Shown: in pieces, positions 16,004 through 25,165 of the stretch
How positions within the stretch are numbered: position 1 is the first letter of the stretch
Layout: each line of letters starts with the position of its first letter
NCBI GenBank assembly: GCA_027922465.2
Contig: BQMF02000616.1
Coordinates: 1-64,000, forward strand
DNA length: 64,000 bases
From: Turritopsis dohrnii
Lineage: Eukaryota > Cnidaria > Hydrozoa > Anthoathecata > Oceaniidae
Reading direction: 5' to 3'
Notes under the pieces: model-generated
What the model saw: only the letters and a program-made list of their open reading frames with translations
Databases searched by the model: none
What the model was told of the DNA's origin: nothing
Translations under genes and position numbers: made by a program

Positions 16004-17059
16004 TTATTGAAAATAGCCAGTTAGAAATTTCTTATCTTCCTCATCATAGTACCAATCCCACACCCTATCCGGATGCATGGTAACTTCCACCAACTCGTAA
16101 TAGAGATCTTTTCCGAATCGACGCTTGTGATGATAGCGAAAGAGCTCCTCGTGAATAGCGTCATAAACTAACCAACTTCGACAGAGTGCAACAATCATAA
16201 AGTGACCATTTAAAGCTGCTAAATATATCATCTGGTTAAAATCCACCTCACCGCACTCCTTTAGCAGTTTAACTATCTCAATCTGACCAAACAAAGCTGC
16301 TGATAGCATTGCCCTTTCAAAATCATCCTCGGCCCACTCCTTGTATAATTTGACGATCTCAATGTGACCATTGGAAGCTGCTAACCATATTGCTAGGTGA
16401 AAACCCGTCGCACCCCACTCCTTACATAGTTTAACTATCTCGATGTGACCCTTGCAAGTTGCATTTTCCATTGCCTGGTTAAAATCCGTCGCACCCCACT
16501 CCTTACATAGTTTAACGATCTCGATGTGACCATTCTCAGCTGCTCTACATAGAGCCTCATCAAAATCTGTCGCACCCCACTCCTTGCATAGTTTAACTAT
16601 CTCGATGTGACCTTTAAAAGCTGCATTTTCCATTGCTCGGTCAAAACCCGTCGCACCCCACTCCTTACATAGTTTAACTATCTCGATGTGACCCTTGTAA
16701 GCTGCCGTTATCATTGCCCCATCAAAATAGGTTGCACCCCACTCCTTACAGAGTTCAACAATTTCGATGTCACCATTGGAAGCTGCTCTCCACATTGCCC
16801 AGTCAAAATCAGTCGCACCCCACTCCTTGCAGAGTTTAACTATCTCGATGTGACCCTTGAGAGCTGCTGCAGCCATTGCCTCATCAAACGCCGTCGCACC
16901 CCACTCCTTTAACACCTTGACCTTCTCAATGTCACCATTTCTAGCTGCTAGTTCCATTTCCTTATTAAAATCACTCACATTATGTGACTGTCCATATCCT
17001 AGTCTCTCCTTAGTCTTGTTATATAAAGAAGTAACAACGTTTCTGAAATAACTCAACAT
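16004..17059 (-). CDS. Ankyrin-like protein of 27-residue repeats, 351 aa
   Basis: After a ~30-residue head there are nine full repeats and a partial tenth of the type GHIEIVKLCKEWGATDFDEA (core shown). The period is 27 residues (81 bp), shorter than the 33 of a standard ankyrin repeat, and the linker lacks the usual hairpin. A non-repeat C-terminal domain of ~75 residues with YHHKRRFGKDLYYELVEV ends the protein. It starts in the right TIR and uses the same promoter sequence as the polymerase on the left. Repeats are very alike, suggesting recent amplification or gene conversion. Decayed relatives occur at three places in Polinton-2. Viral ankyrin-type proteins often bind host proteins; the target here is unknown. 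Confidence 0.8.
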   Translation of the reverse strand: MLSYFRNVVTSLYNKTKERLGYGQSHNVSDFNKEMELAARNGDIEKVKVLKEWGATAFDEAMAAAALKGHIEIVKLCKEWGATDFDWAMWRAASNGDIEIVELCKEWGATYFDGAMITAAYKGHIEIVKLCKEWGATGFDRAMENAAFKGHIEIVKLCKEWGATDFDEALCRAAENGHIEIVKLCKEWGATDFNQAMENATCKGHIEIVKLCKEWGATGFHLAIWLAASNGHIEIVKLYKEWAEDDFERAMLSAALFGQIEIVKLLKECGEVDFNQMIYLAALNGHFMIVALCRSWLVYDAIHEELFRYHHKRRFGKDLYYELVEVTMHPDRVWDWYYDEEDKKFLTGYFQ

Positions 17060-17389
17060 CCTTTATTATATAGACTTTTTCAACTTGGAAATTTTTTACG
17101 AGTGGACAGAACTGAGTCAGGGGATTTCCCTGACTCATTTGATGAATTTTTACGAGGAGGGGAATTCAACCGATGAAACTGCTGACGTCAATACTTTTCG
17201 ACGCATGCGCAGAAGGGGTTTGATTGATGACTTCGATGATAGTGCTGACGTCAGCACTTTTCGACGATAGTGCTGACGTCAACATTTTTCGACGGTTTTC
17301 GACGATAGTGCTGACGTCAACACTTTTCGACGATAATGCTGACGTCATCATTTTTCGATGATAATGCTGACGTCATCATTTTTCGACGC
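17051..17389 (-). repeat. Polinton-1 right terminal inverted repeat
   Basis: This is the reverse complement of the left TIR. TGACGTCA octamers start at 17183, 17246, 17274, 17312, 17340 and 17368. The composite palindrome is TGAGTCA (17113-17119), GGGGATTTCCC (17120-17130) and TGACTCA (17131-17137). Similarity to the left TIR stops at about 17388, where the right side continues with TGCGCAGAAGGGG. Confidence 0.9.
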
Positions 17390-17421
17390 ATGCGCAGAAG
17401 GGGTGGGGTGCTGAGACATTT

Positions 17422-17474
17422 TGTGTGTGCGTGCGCGTGTGTGTGTGTGCGTGTGTGTGCGTGCGCGTGTGTGT
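17422..17474 (+). repeat. (GT)n/(GC) microsatellite at the Polinton-1 right end
   Basis: An alternating GT/GC tract, followed by AATCGGC. The right end of Polinton-2 also runs into a (GT)n tract followed by AATCGGC (51345-51390), so this may be part of the element's true end or a preferred target. Confidence 0.8.
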
Positions 17475-17502
17475 CCTACAATCGGCCTTTTATTATCTCT
17501 AG

Positions 17503-18771
17503 ATGGTGCATCACCCAATCAAAAATTTTATAAAATTATATCTGAAAGCCAAGAAGAGTTTTATTGGACAACAAACCCATTCAACAACAACAGGAAATTG
17601 TATTTCATGTCAGATCCACCACATCTGTTAAAGACAACACGAAATTGTTTTGAAAACTCTCATTGGAATCAAAATACACGAAACCTTCATGTATGTTATA
17701 ATTTTATGTATATTTATAGATATTTATTAGCTCTATCAATTTATTAGGAATTTCTTCTCATTTTTAGCTTGATGGTCAAGACATTAGCTGGAAGCATGTT
17801 GTAGGTGTGTACGAATGGGACTTAGGATTAAACCGATCTGCCCCAGGTTTGCGAAAACTACACAAGTGGACAGAAGAACATGTGAAACTTACCCCTCGAC
17901 TGCGTATGAAAGTTAATCTGGCAGTACAGGTAAGAGTGATTTGTCTGTGTGTGTGTGTATCCACTGGACTTGATTATGTTGAATTTTTATTGTCTCATTT
18001 ATCTCTAGGTATTGAGTAATGCTGCTTCTTATGTCTTGGAAAGTCAAGGACTTCATTACATAAAGTCAACACAAGCGTTTATAAAAATGTTTGATCGGGT
18101 ATTTGATTGCCTCAATGTGTCAAAGATTAACAAGGGTCGACACGGAAAGGAAGAACTACAAGTTTATTCTTCATTGAATGATTGGCGTTTTGAGGTATGA
18201 TATTGCCAACAGTTGAAGTCATGCATATGTTTTTATTACTTACTATAATGTTGTATGGTTTTTGGAAGAAGAATTTTTAAGGAATTACTTGCTAAGATGG
18301 GAAAATCAAGTGAATGATATCATTGGAATGAATCAAGAGGAAAAGAATAAAATGATGCTCAGTAAACAAACAATATTTGGTTGGCGTATGACTGGTAAGT
18401 GTAAATTTTGAATTATTTGTTGCGACTTAATTAATACTATTAATATTATTAATACTTCTTATCATTTAGTCAAATCGTTTGTTGATGTTGCAAAAGAGCT
18501 TCTTCAGTTGGATGATGTGAATTTTCTATTTTCGGAGCGATTTTCTCAAGATCCCGTTGAAGAACATTTTGCTCGACAAAGGAGACGGGGCGGTTGCAAC
18601 GAAAACCCAAACTTATTTCAATTTCAGAACCAAGAATTGACTTTAAATGTGATGAGATCAGAATTAATATCAGATTTACGAGGTAACACAAGTGGTCGTG
18701 ACATTGAAAGGAATGCTCTGGTGAACACTAACGACATGCGTATGTTACCCACAAAGAAGTCAACCAAATAA
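17503..18771 (+). pseudogene. 3' exons of a P-element/THAP9-like transposase
   Basis: Five exons with GT-AG borders: 17503-17690, 17768-17929, 18009-18194, about 18269-18394, and 18470-18771. Recognisable segments of the P-element transposase family are DGASPNQKFYK, SDPPHLLKTTRN, VLSNAASYVLESQG and the C-terminal FSQDPVEEHFARQRRRGG. The exons join in frame. The first visible exon begins at a splice acceptor (CTCTAG) just past the Polinton-1 end, so the 5' exons, including the THAP DNA-binding domain, are not in this window. They may lie upstream of position 1 if Polinton-1 landed in an intron. Several simple-repeat expansions occur in the introns. Activity cannot be judged from the 3' half. 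Confidence 0.8.
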
Positions 18772-19800
18772 ATTCACTCGAAAATGCTATGCACACTTTT
18801 TTGTGTTGAATTGTATAACTATTTTTATTCAACTACTAACTATTGTAAAAATACTGATTATGGAAAATTCACTATCCTTGCTATAATTCATTTTTATTTA
18901 TCATTCAGATTTAGTTTACTTAAACTAAAATAGGTGGAAAAAACGGACTCTTTGAGTGATATTTCGAGTAAAGTTGCATAGATTTTCGCATATTTTGTAC
19001 CCATTTTTAAAATTCTTTTGTTTTCTCGAAAAGAAATCGCAGCTTCCATTTGTTTTTGGTCTTTTTTTTTGTTTTTTTTTTATCTTTTTTTTAAAGGCGT
19101 TTCTATTTGAGAACGGCTTCAATTTAGCGAAATTCTCTCTCTGTCGGTAATTCGTCAAGTACCTTTTAGAAACCTTATGACGAGTCAGATTACAGAAAGT
19201 GACTTCTATTTGAGAATTTACGGTAATTGTTAACACATCACAAAAGAGAAGCGTGCGAACACGCATAGCATTTAGGCTAAGAGAAATATCTCGGATGATT
19301 GTAGTGCCTTCTCATTTTGACATAAGGACATATGGGTTAACGATAACGTTCAACCCTGCCGCTAGGAAATGTTCTAGTCACTCATCAATAGCCCTACAGA
19401 TTGCTAATATCACGTGTCAAAAACAACAGTCGCCCTTATATTCCTTATATTCCAAGAGCAGCCGCCCTTTCAAAAAGCAATTATTTCGAGTGTACTGAGT
19501 CATGGATACATTACGGAACAGTCGTCATGTAGTAGGGCGAACGGGCGTTTTAAAAACACAAGCCGTTACGCAGGAAGGCGGTGAATCAAAATCTTCCTTT
19601 CTTTTAAAAACTGATGAATCTTACAGTGAAATCTTCTGAAAGTAGTAGGTTATATCAATATAAATCCCAAATTGGATATAGATAAGAGATAAAAACAAAA
19701 AGAGTTAATTTCAAATTATATTTTCACACAAATATACATACTAGAGCATTTAACAAATGCACCATTTAACCAGTATATATAATCTACTTTAGAGTTTTCC
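18772..19800. other. Intergenic, no gene recognised
   Basis: AT-rich sequence with long T-runs near 19063-19092. Short ORFs here have no coding character. It may contain the 3' end of the P-like transposon, but I could not identify terminal repeats. Confidence 0.6.
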
Positions 19801-21400
19801 TCATAGCTGGTTCACTTCTAATTGAAAGCATATCTTTTTTTGGCTAGCCATTTGCCTTTTCAATATCTGAAAATATGTTTTCACATACGATCTAGCACGA
19901 ATATCTATCCACTTCTCAATCATATGATCTCTGATTAATTCACTCAAATGTTTATTGGGAAAAAATCTTGAAAGTGTTTCCCATGATGTGACAATCAAGC
20001 TTGTTTCTTTTAGTTGACTATGAAGGATGTCTCGAATATCTTCACCTCTATACTTTTTAATGAATGAGATGTTCAAAATTCTACGAACACTATTTTCAAC
20101 GTGTCTGATAAAAACAAACATGGGCAAATTAACTTTTACCAACCCACCACGATTAACAAGATCTGTCCATTGATAAACAAAATCAAGAAATGAGTCACCA
20201 TTAACATCCTTTAATCCATTCACCTTCAAACCATCCAAAAATTGGATTGCAGCCAAAGTTTGGGATTTGTTTTTGCCACTATCGTACATTTTCAAGTATT
20301 TCTTTTTCAAAGAAAATACAAGATAGCCAGCCACATAGGAGATTACTTGCTGCTCATCCTTGGTGAGTTTTAGCTCCTCCTGTGTTACTGTGGATTGCTG
20401 TGGTTTGTTCTCATTTTCCCTCTTCACAATTTCATGAACACATTCCATCAAAACAAAATGTATCAGTGATGAAAAGTCGGGTGATTGTATGTCATCATAA
20501 ACAGATTTCCATAATCCTTTACTGGCATCAGAAACTGTATATCGATGTATTTCCGCCCATAACAATTCCTGGCCAGCACACTTATCAATTCTTTTTCTAT
20601 CAATAATTGCGAATATCGATGTTATTAAAGTGCTGCTTGCTATTTTAAATGAGTTGCTATCTTTCTTAGCTAACAATGCTTCACTCAGTCTTTTTATTCT
20701 GTTTCCTGGTGTCTCTACATTTTCACATAACACGATGTTATTCACAGGATCAGTTGCTGCTTTCCATAGTTATTGTTCAACAATTTCAGGTGCAGTTGTA
20801 AGTAATATATCTTTATTCAATGTTAACAATCCTATCAGAGAATGAATTTATGTAAATAACCAGTAAAAAATATATGTAATCATAAAAAAATCAAGAGCTT
20901 TGTCTTAAAATTTGAAACATAAAATCAGGATCACTTACTTGAAGTATCTGAATTTGAAGATGCTTTTGTTGGGTTTCTTTTTGTTGAAGCTTCTTCATAG
21001 GAACCTAAACCAGCAATAAAGAAAAAAACACAATATAGGGATATTGAATTTGTATTTTCAGCTTTAACCGAAAATTCCTGAGTACTTACCACAGACTGAA
21101 ATGTGCTTAAAGTAGAAAAACTCCTTTTTATACTTTTTACGACATTTTGGACAAATGAATTTCTGTTCCATCTTGGTTTTCTTTCCTCCTCCTTCTGCTC
21201 CTTCGGTTGTTACCAATGGAACATCTCCCTCAGCCACAAAAGCCACAGGAATAATATCAGGTGAAGCTTATTTCTTCAAAATCAACCTCTTCACTTTCAA
21301 AATCATTAAAAAAATTCCACTTTGAAGCATCAATCTCTAAATTTTCATCAACATCAAATTCGTGTTCACTTTCAACATCACTCTCGTTGTAGGAAGCCAT
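19801..21400 (-). pseudogene. Multi-exon gene with C2H2-like zinc motif, probably decayed
   Basis: Starting at 21400, an acidic N-terminus (SYNESDVESEHEFDVDE) is followed by a segment with FICPKCRKKYKKEFFYFKH (C-x2-C...H) ending at a splice donor near 21090. A short exon lies at about 20938-21004, another near 20750-20835, and then a long exon ends at 19801. The last exon contains VISYVAGYLVFSLKKKYLK, a pattern I associate with proteins of transposon origin. One frame change around 21260 and an in-frame stop near 20775 suggest decay, although unusual splicing could explain one of them. It is convergent with the P-like transposase, and may be its partner gene or a separate element. The function is not known. 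Confidence 0.5.
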
Positions 21401-22337
21401 TTTAAAATCAACACTACGGCCCTAATAAACATTAGGTAATGAAAAAATTTCTATTCTTATTTTAACCAATTAAATACGAGAACGAAAACATCTTCTCAAA
21501 CGCGGGTAAATTTAAAGAGACAAATTTGAATAAAGCACCCGCTTCAGCGCATCGCGGATAATTTGAATAGAAACAAAAGAGTTCAATCTCCTGTTATTTT
21601 TTCTACCTCCATGTTCCTATCAAATACATGGGGTAAGTGGTATTGCAAACGTCTCGATTCGATATGCTTCGACATAGGTAATGTTGTTTTTATATTATCT
21701 GTAAGACTATTCGAATGATTCTTGACCCTTGTTGACATAAAGTTTTAACAGCATTTCACTCAGACGATGCACTACGTCAAAATTAAGGGTGGGAGAGGGC
21801 TCATTTAAATGATTAATTTATTTATTCATTTGAGTGAAGCGAAACCTGTTTGTATTGTAGCATACTCAGATTGTTAATTAAAAATTAAGCGAAGCTTTTT
21901 GTAAAACACACTTTAAAAATCTCCATATGACAAAAATACTTGAAGCTAGTGCATCCTTATGAAATGAGTAGGCATTTTTCTATTTTCATTGTAAATTATG
22001 TCTCTGTATTTAAATTAAAGTACTATCCAGATTTTATCAAGTTAGCTACTTTTGTGTATCAATTCTGTGTCAAAATGCAATGGTATTGCCAGGAAAACTT
22101 AATTAAAAAGTGACCATAGGCTAATCGTGTGCTTCACTAAAGCCTTATGTTAAATCAATGACTTCCAGTTCTAACCGATTCGTTATGTGTAGGAATAAGG
22201 TAAACTGTTGTATGTCTAACGTCGATTGAATTCAGGATACCTCTAAACAGGCACTTCTTATATTGCTGAGAATATATGTATACATACATGAACTTTGCCA
22301 CTAACTTAACTTTTGGTGATTCTACCTAAATGTTTCA
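21401..22337. other. Intergenic, no gene recognised
   Basis: AT-rich non-coding DNA. No ORF of note, RNA gene or terminal repeat was recognised. Confidence 0.6.
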
Positions 22338-23040
22338 CTGCGCATGCGCAAACTTGGGTTCTATTATATCGCCACTTGATAGCACCTGGAAAATTATATG
22401 ATGAAGACCTTTTTGCGTTTTGTCTAATACACCTTTCCCGAATTTCTGTTTAAATGCTAAGTTAATGCATAGTTATCAAGTTTAGCCTCGTTTCTATGTT
22501 TTTTATTGTTTTTCTAATTTCATAATGTTTGCAGTAAGTAATAGTTACTCGTTCTTTCAGTTCCCCAGTGGAATAATTAGAAGTGATTAAGAGTTTGAAA
22601 AAGAGGCGAAACTTAGAAGCTAGGCTATAACACGGTGTTTAAACAGAAATTCGGGAAAGGTCTATTATGGCCCATTGACCTCACATTACCATGTTTATAC
22701 TGCGCATGCGCGATGTTGGATTTCATTTTACATGGCTACTTTACAGCCCTTACGGAGCTAATTGGTTAAGACGTTCATGTGTTTCGCCTAATTACGACCA
22801 ATTGTGCTTGTATTGACTGTCTCTTACTGCGCATGTGCGAATTCCAGGCTTATTACGCAACCTCCTGACAGCACTGGAAAGGTTACCTGATGAAGACCTT
22901 GATGAGTTTTGCCCAATTGTGGCTCGTTTAGCTCATGTCAGCGGATCAGCTGCGCATGCGCGATTTTGGGTTTTATTACATGGCCACCTGATAGCCCTTG
23001 AAAAGTTGCCTGGTTAAAACCTTCATGTGTTTGGCATAAT
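22338..23040 (+). repeat. Degenerate ~125-bp tandem repeat with GCGCATGCGC at each unit
   Basis: Units start with CTGCGCATGCGC or a one-base variant at 22338, 22700, 22827 and 22950. Shared blocks follow in order: a GGGTTTTATTA-like stretch, CACCTGATAGC-like, GAAAAGTTACCTG-like, and GTTTTGCCTAATT-like. Removing the 235-bp insertion within the first unit makes the spacings 127, 127 and 123 bp. The repeats differ by many substitutions, so the array is old. The decamer is a strong match to the NRF-1 site and also occurs in the Polinton TIRs. Confidence 0.75.
22430..22662. mobile_element. 233-bp MITE with ~24-bp TIRs and TA target duplication
   Basis: The left end ACCTTTCCCGAATTTCTGTT is mirrored at the right end (22640-22661). 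TA precedes (22428-22429) and follows (22663-22664) the element. It is inserted in the first unit of the 125-bp tandem repeat and interrupts the otherwise shared sequence there, which confirms the boundaries. Tc1/mariner-type mobilisation is inferred from the TA duplication. Confidence 0.8.
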
Positions 23041-24031
23041 TAAGGATCATTTCAACATTAAAGGTGTTTACTACATTTGTCGTAGGTTTATTACATTTGT
23101 CGGAGTTATTTACATTTGTCGGAGCCACTACGATCGTCGGTGTAACAGATACAGATGGCTTTACGAAGAGTCACTATAAAAATCACTATATAGCGATAAT
23201 ATAAAAATGTGATAGAAGAAAATTCATTTTTTTACTACGCAATGCTCTTATTCATTAACTGTCTGTTTCATTCGCTCGAACTACTGGTCAAGCAATTGGA
23301 TTCCTATCGGACATAGGTGTGGAAAGGAATAGAATCAATCCTCGAGTTTAATTGTTCCCAAAAGTTAAGGATGTTTTCTATATACTAAATAACCTAACGT
23401 GGTTAAAACCGTGTTATCATCTCCACAGTAACATCAAATCATTTAGTCGAAAAACGTTCGTAAACGAGAGCGTTTCTTGTTCCTTAAACAACCTGGTACA
23501 GCACACGAGGACATGATTATGATAATTTGCACTTCAATAATTTTGTTTTATACTGTGTCATCGCATTAGTAAAACTTGTCGTCCTCATATTGTTTTCATC
23601 ATAGTTTAATGTAATGCTAGAATTAATTGCTTTCTGATACTTTCACCGATGTTGTAAACCATACAGGCGGTTTAACTTTGTGGATGAGTACACTGTCACG
23701 GATTTTCTTTCTGTCTCAATTATCGTTTAATAATTCCACGTTTTTCTTTTCTTATTAACTTATTAACTTGACTCTCTTGACTCTCTTCCAGAAAGTTTTA
23801 CTATGTTCAAAATCCGTCTATGAAAGCAGCCGGCATAACATCAGTTTTGTACAGTGTGTTTCATAATGTTGGAAATGGAGATTTTAAAGCTGTTTTTTAA
23901 ATGAATATACCGAATTTCAAAATAATTTTTAGACGATAAAAAGCCATTATCAAGTTCTTTCGGCTACTATATTTTTGTGAAAAGTGAAAAAGTGGTTTCT
24001 GAAAAAATAAGGAAAATGTCTTGAAAATGTA
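23041..24031. other. Intergenic, no gene recognised
   Basis: AT-rich non-coding sequence. A triple near-repeat of TTACATTTGTCGGAG occurs at 23070-23125. No ORF or RNA gene was seen. Confidence 0.55.
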
Positions 24032-24274
24032 GATGACATCATCAATCAAATTTACCCCACCTTTACTGCGCATGCGTCGAAAACTGCTGACTTCAGCACT
24101 ATCGTGGAAAACTGCAACCGATGAGATCATCCACCCACCCTTACTGCGCATGCGTGGAAAACTGGTGACCTCAGCACTATTGTCGAAACTGCTGACATCA
24201 TCAAAACTATCAGTATCCGAATGCGTCAGTTCTGTCCACTGGTAAAAAATTTGAAAAAGTGTATATAATAAAGG
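24032..24274 (+). repeat. Polinton-2 left terminal inverted repeat
   Basis: It runs from GATGACATCATC to the TATATAATAAAGG motif before the ATG at 24275 and matches 51063-51312 inverted. Most CRE octamers have decayed by single changes (for example TGACTTCA, TGACCTCA, TGACATCA), mainly at the CpG, as expected for old methylated DNA. Confidence 0.85.
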
Positions 24275-25047
24275 ATGTCGAGTTATTTCAGAAACGTTGT
24301 TACTTTTTTATATAATTGGATTAAAGAGAGACTAGGTTATGGAGAGTCACCACTAGTTTCAGTTATAAGAGAAGCGATGAAAAGACAATTAGCAGCTGGT
24401 GACATCGAGATGGAAAAATGATGATAGCAGCAAGAGGAGGTCACATTGGTACAGTTGAATTATGCAAGGAGTGTGGCGCGACTGATTTTGACTGGGCAAT
24501 GGAACATGCAGCTTACAAGGGTCATATCAAGATTGTCAAGCTATGTAAGGAGTGGGGCGCAACAGATTTTAATTGGGTAATGACTTCAGGAGCAAGAGGA
24601 GGTCACAATCAGATCGTCAAATTATGCAAGGAGTATGGTGCGAGAAGTTTTTGTAATGCATTGAATAAAGCAGCTGAAAGTGGTCACATCGAGATAGTTA
24701 AACTCTGCAAGGAGTGGGCCGCAATGGATTATGACTGGGCAATGACTTCAGCAGCTAAGAATTGTCACATTCAGATCGTCAAATTATGAAAGGAGTCGGG
24801 TGGTAATGATTTTAATTGGGCAATGAGAGGGGAAGTTAAATATTGTCAATTTATGATTTTAGCACTTTGTCGAGCCTGGTGAGCTTATGACGCTATACAT
24901 GATGAGCTCTTACGTTATCATCACAAGCGTCGCTTTGGGAACGATCTCCATGGCGGGTTGGTGGAAGTTGCTATGCATCCAGATAGGGTATGTGATTGCT
25001 ACCTTGTTGAGGACGAAAAGTAAGCTATAGTGACATATTTTCAATAA
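24275..25047 (+). pseudogene. Ankyrin-like repeat gene, Polinton-2 left end
   Basis: It starts like the Polinton-1 ankyrin-like gene (SYFRNVVT) and has five recognisable 27-residue repeats between about 24418 and 24790, then the conserved C-terminal domain up to a stop near 25020-25047. A stop just before 24418 and others at 24787 and 24882 break the frame. The short text after its end (AATAAGTATATAAAC) matches the 3' flank of the Polinton-1 gene. Confidence 0.8.
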
Positions 25048-25080
25048 GTATATAAACTACTAATTGAAAGGTCTACAAAA

Positions 25081-25105
25081 TGAGTGAGGGGAATTCCCTG
25101 ACTCA
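25081..25105. promoter_or_regulatory. kappaB / AP-1 composite before the Polinton-2 polymerase
   Basis: TGAGTGA, GGGGAATTCCC and TGACTCA stand directly next to each other. The layout matches Polinton-1 but the kappaB core has changed to another high-affinity form, while the left AP-1 heptamer has one mismatch. It is 61 bp upstream of the ATG at 25166, as in Polinton-1. Confidence 0.65.
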
Positions 25106-25165
25106 TGCGCTGGTTCTGTTCACTCATAAAAAATTTCCAAGTTGAAAAGGTATATATAATAAAGG

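Larger units (their letters stand above)
1..17389. mobile_element. Polinton-1 (Maverick/adintovirus-like element), nearly complete
   Basis: Inverted terminal repeats at both ends enclose protein-primed family B polymerase, retroviral-type integrase, A32/FtsK-like packaging ATPase, major capsid protein and a probable penton, which together define Polintons. The size (about 17.4 kb) is usual for the group. The left end coincides with the window start, so the outermost TIR bases and the expected 6-bp target duplication cannot be checked. Several genes have small frameshifts, so this copy is probably not autonomous, but the capsid protein, ATPase, integrase and innexin frames are open. A second, more decayed relative lies at 24.0-51.3 kb. 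The right end abuts an intron-like stretch of a P-element transposase gene. Confidence 0.95.

Noticed and set aside
17422..17474. Coding frame through the GT/GC tract
   Set aside because: Translation of simple sequence; the real transposase exon starts at the splice acceptor at 17503.
22338..23040. CRISPR-like array
   Set aside because: Units are ~125 bp, diverged throughout and in animal DNA; there are no short identical repeats with unique spacers and no cas genes.
24032..25047. Interpretation that Polinton-2 is two separate elements joined head to head
   Set aside because: The TIRs at 24032 and 51312 match each other best and all genes between are collinear; one element with an extra end gene is simpler, although not proven.
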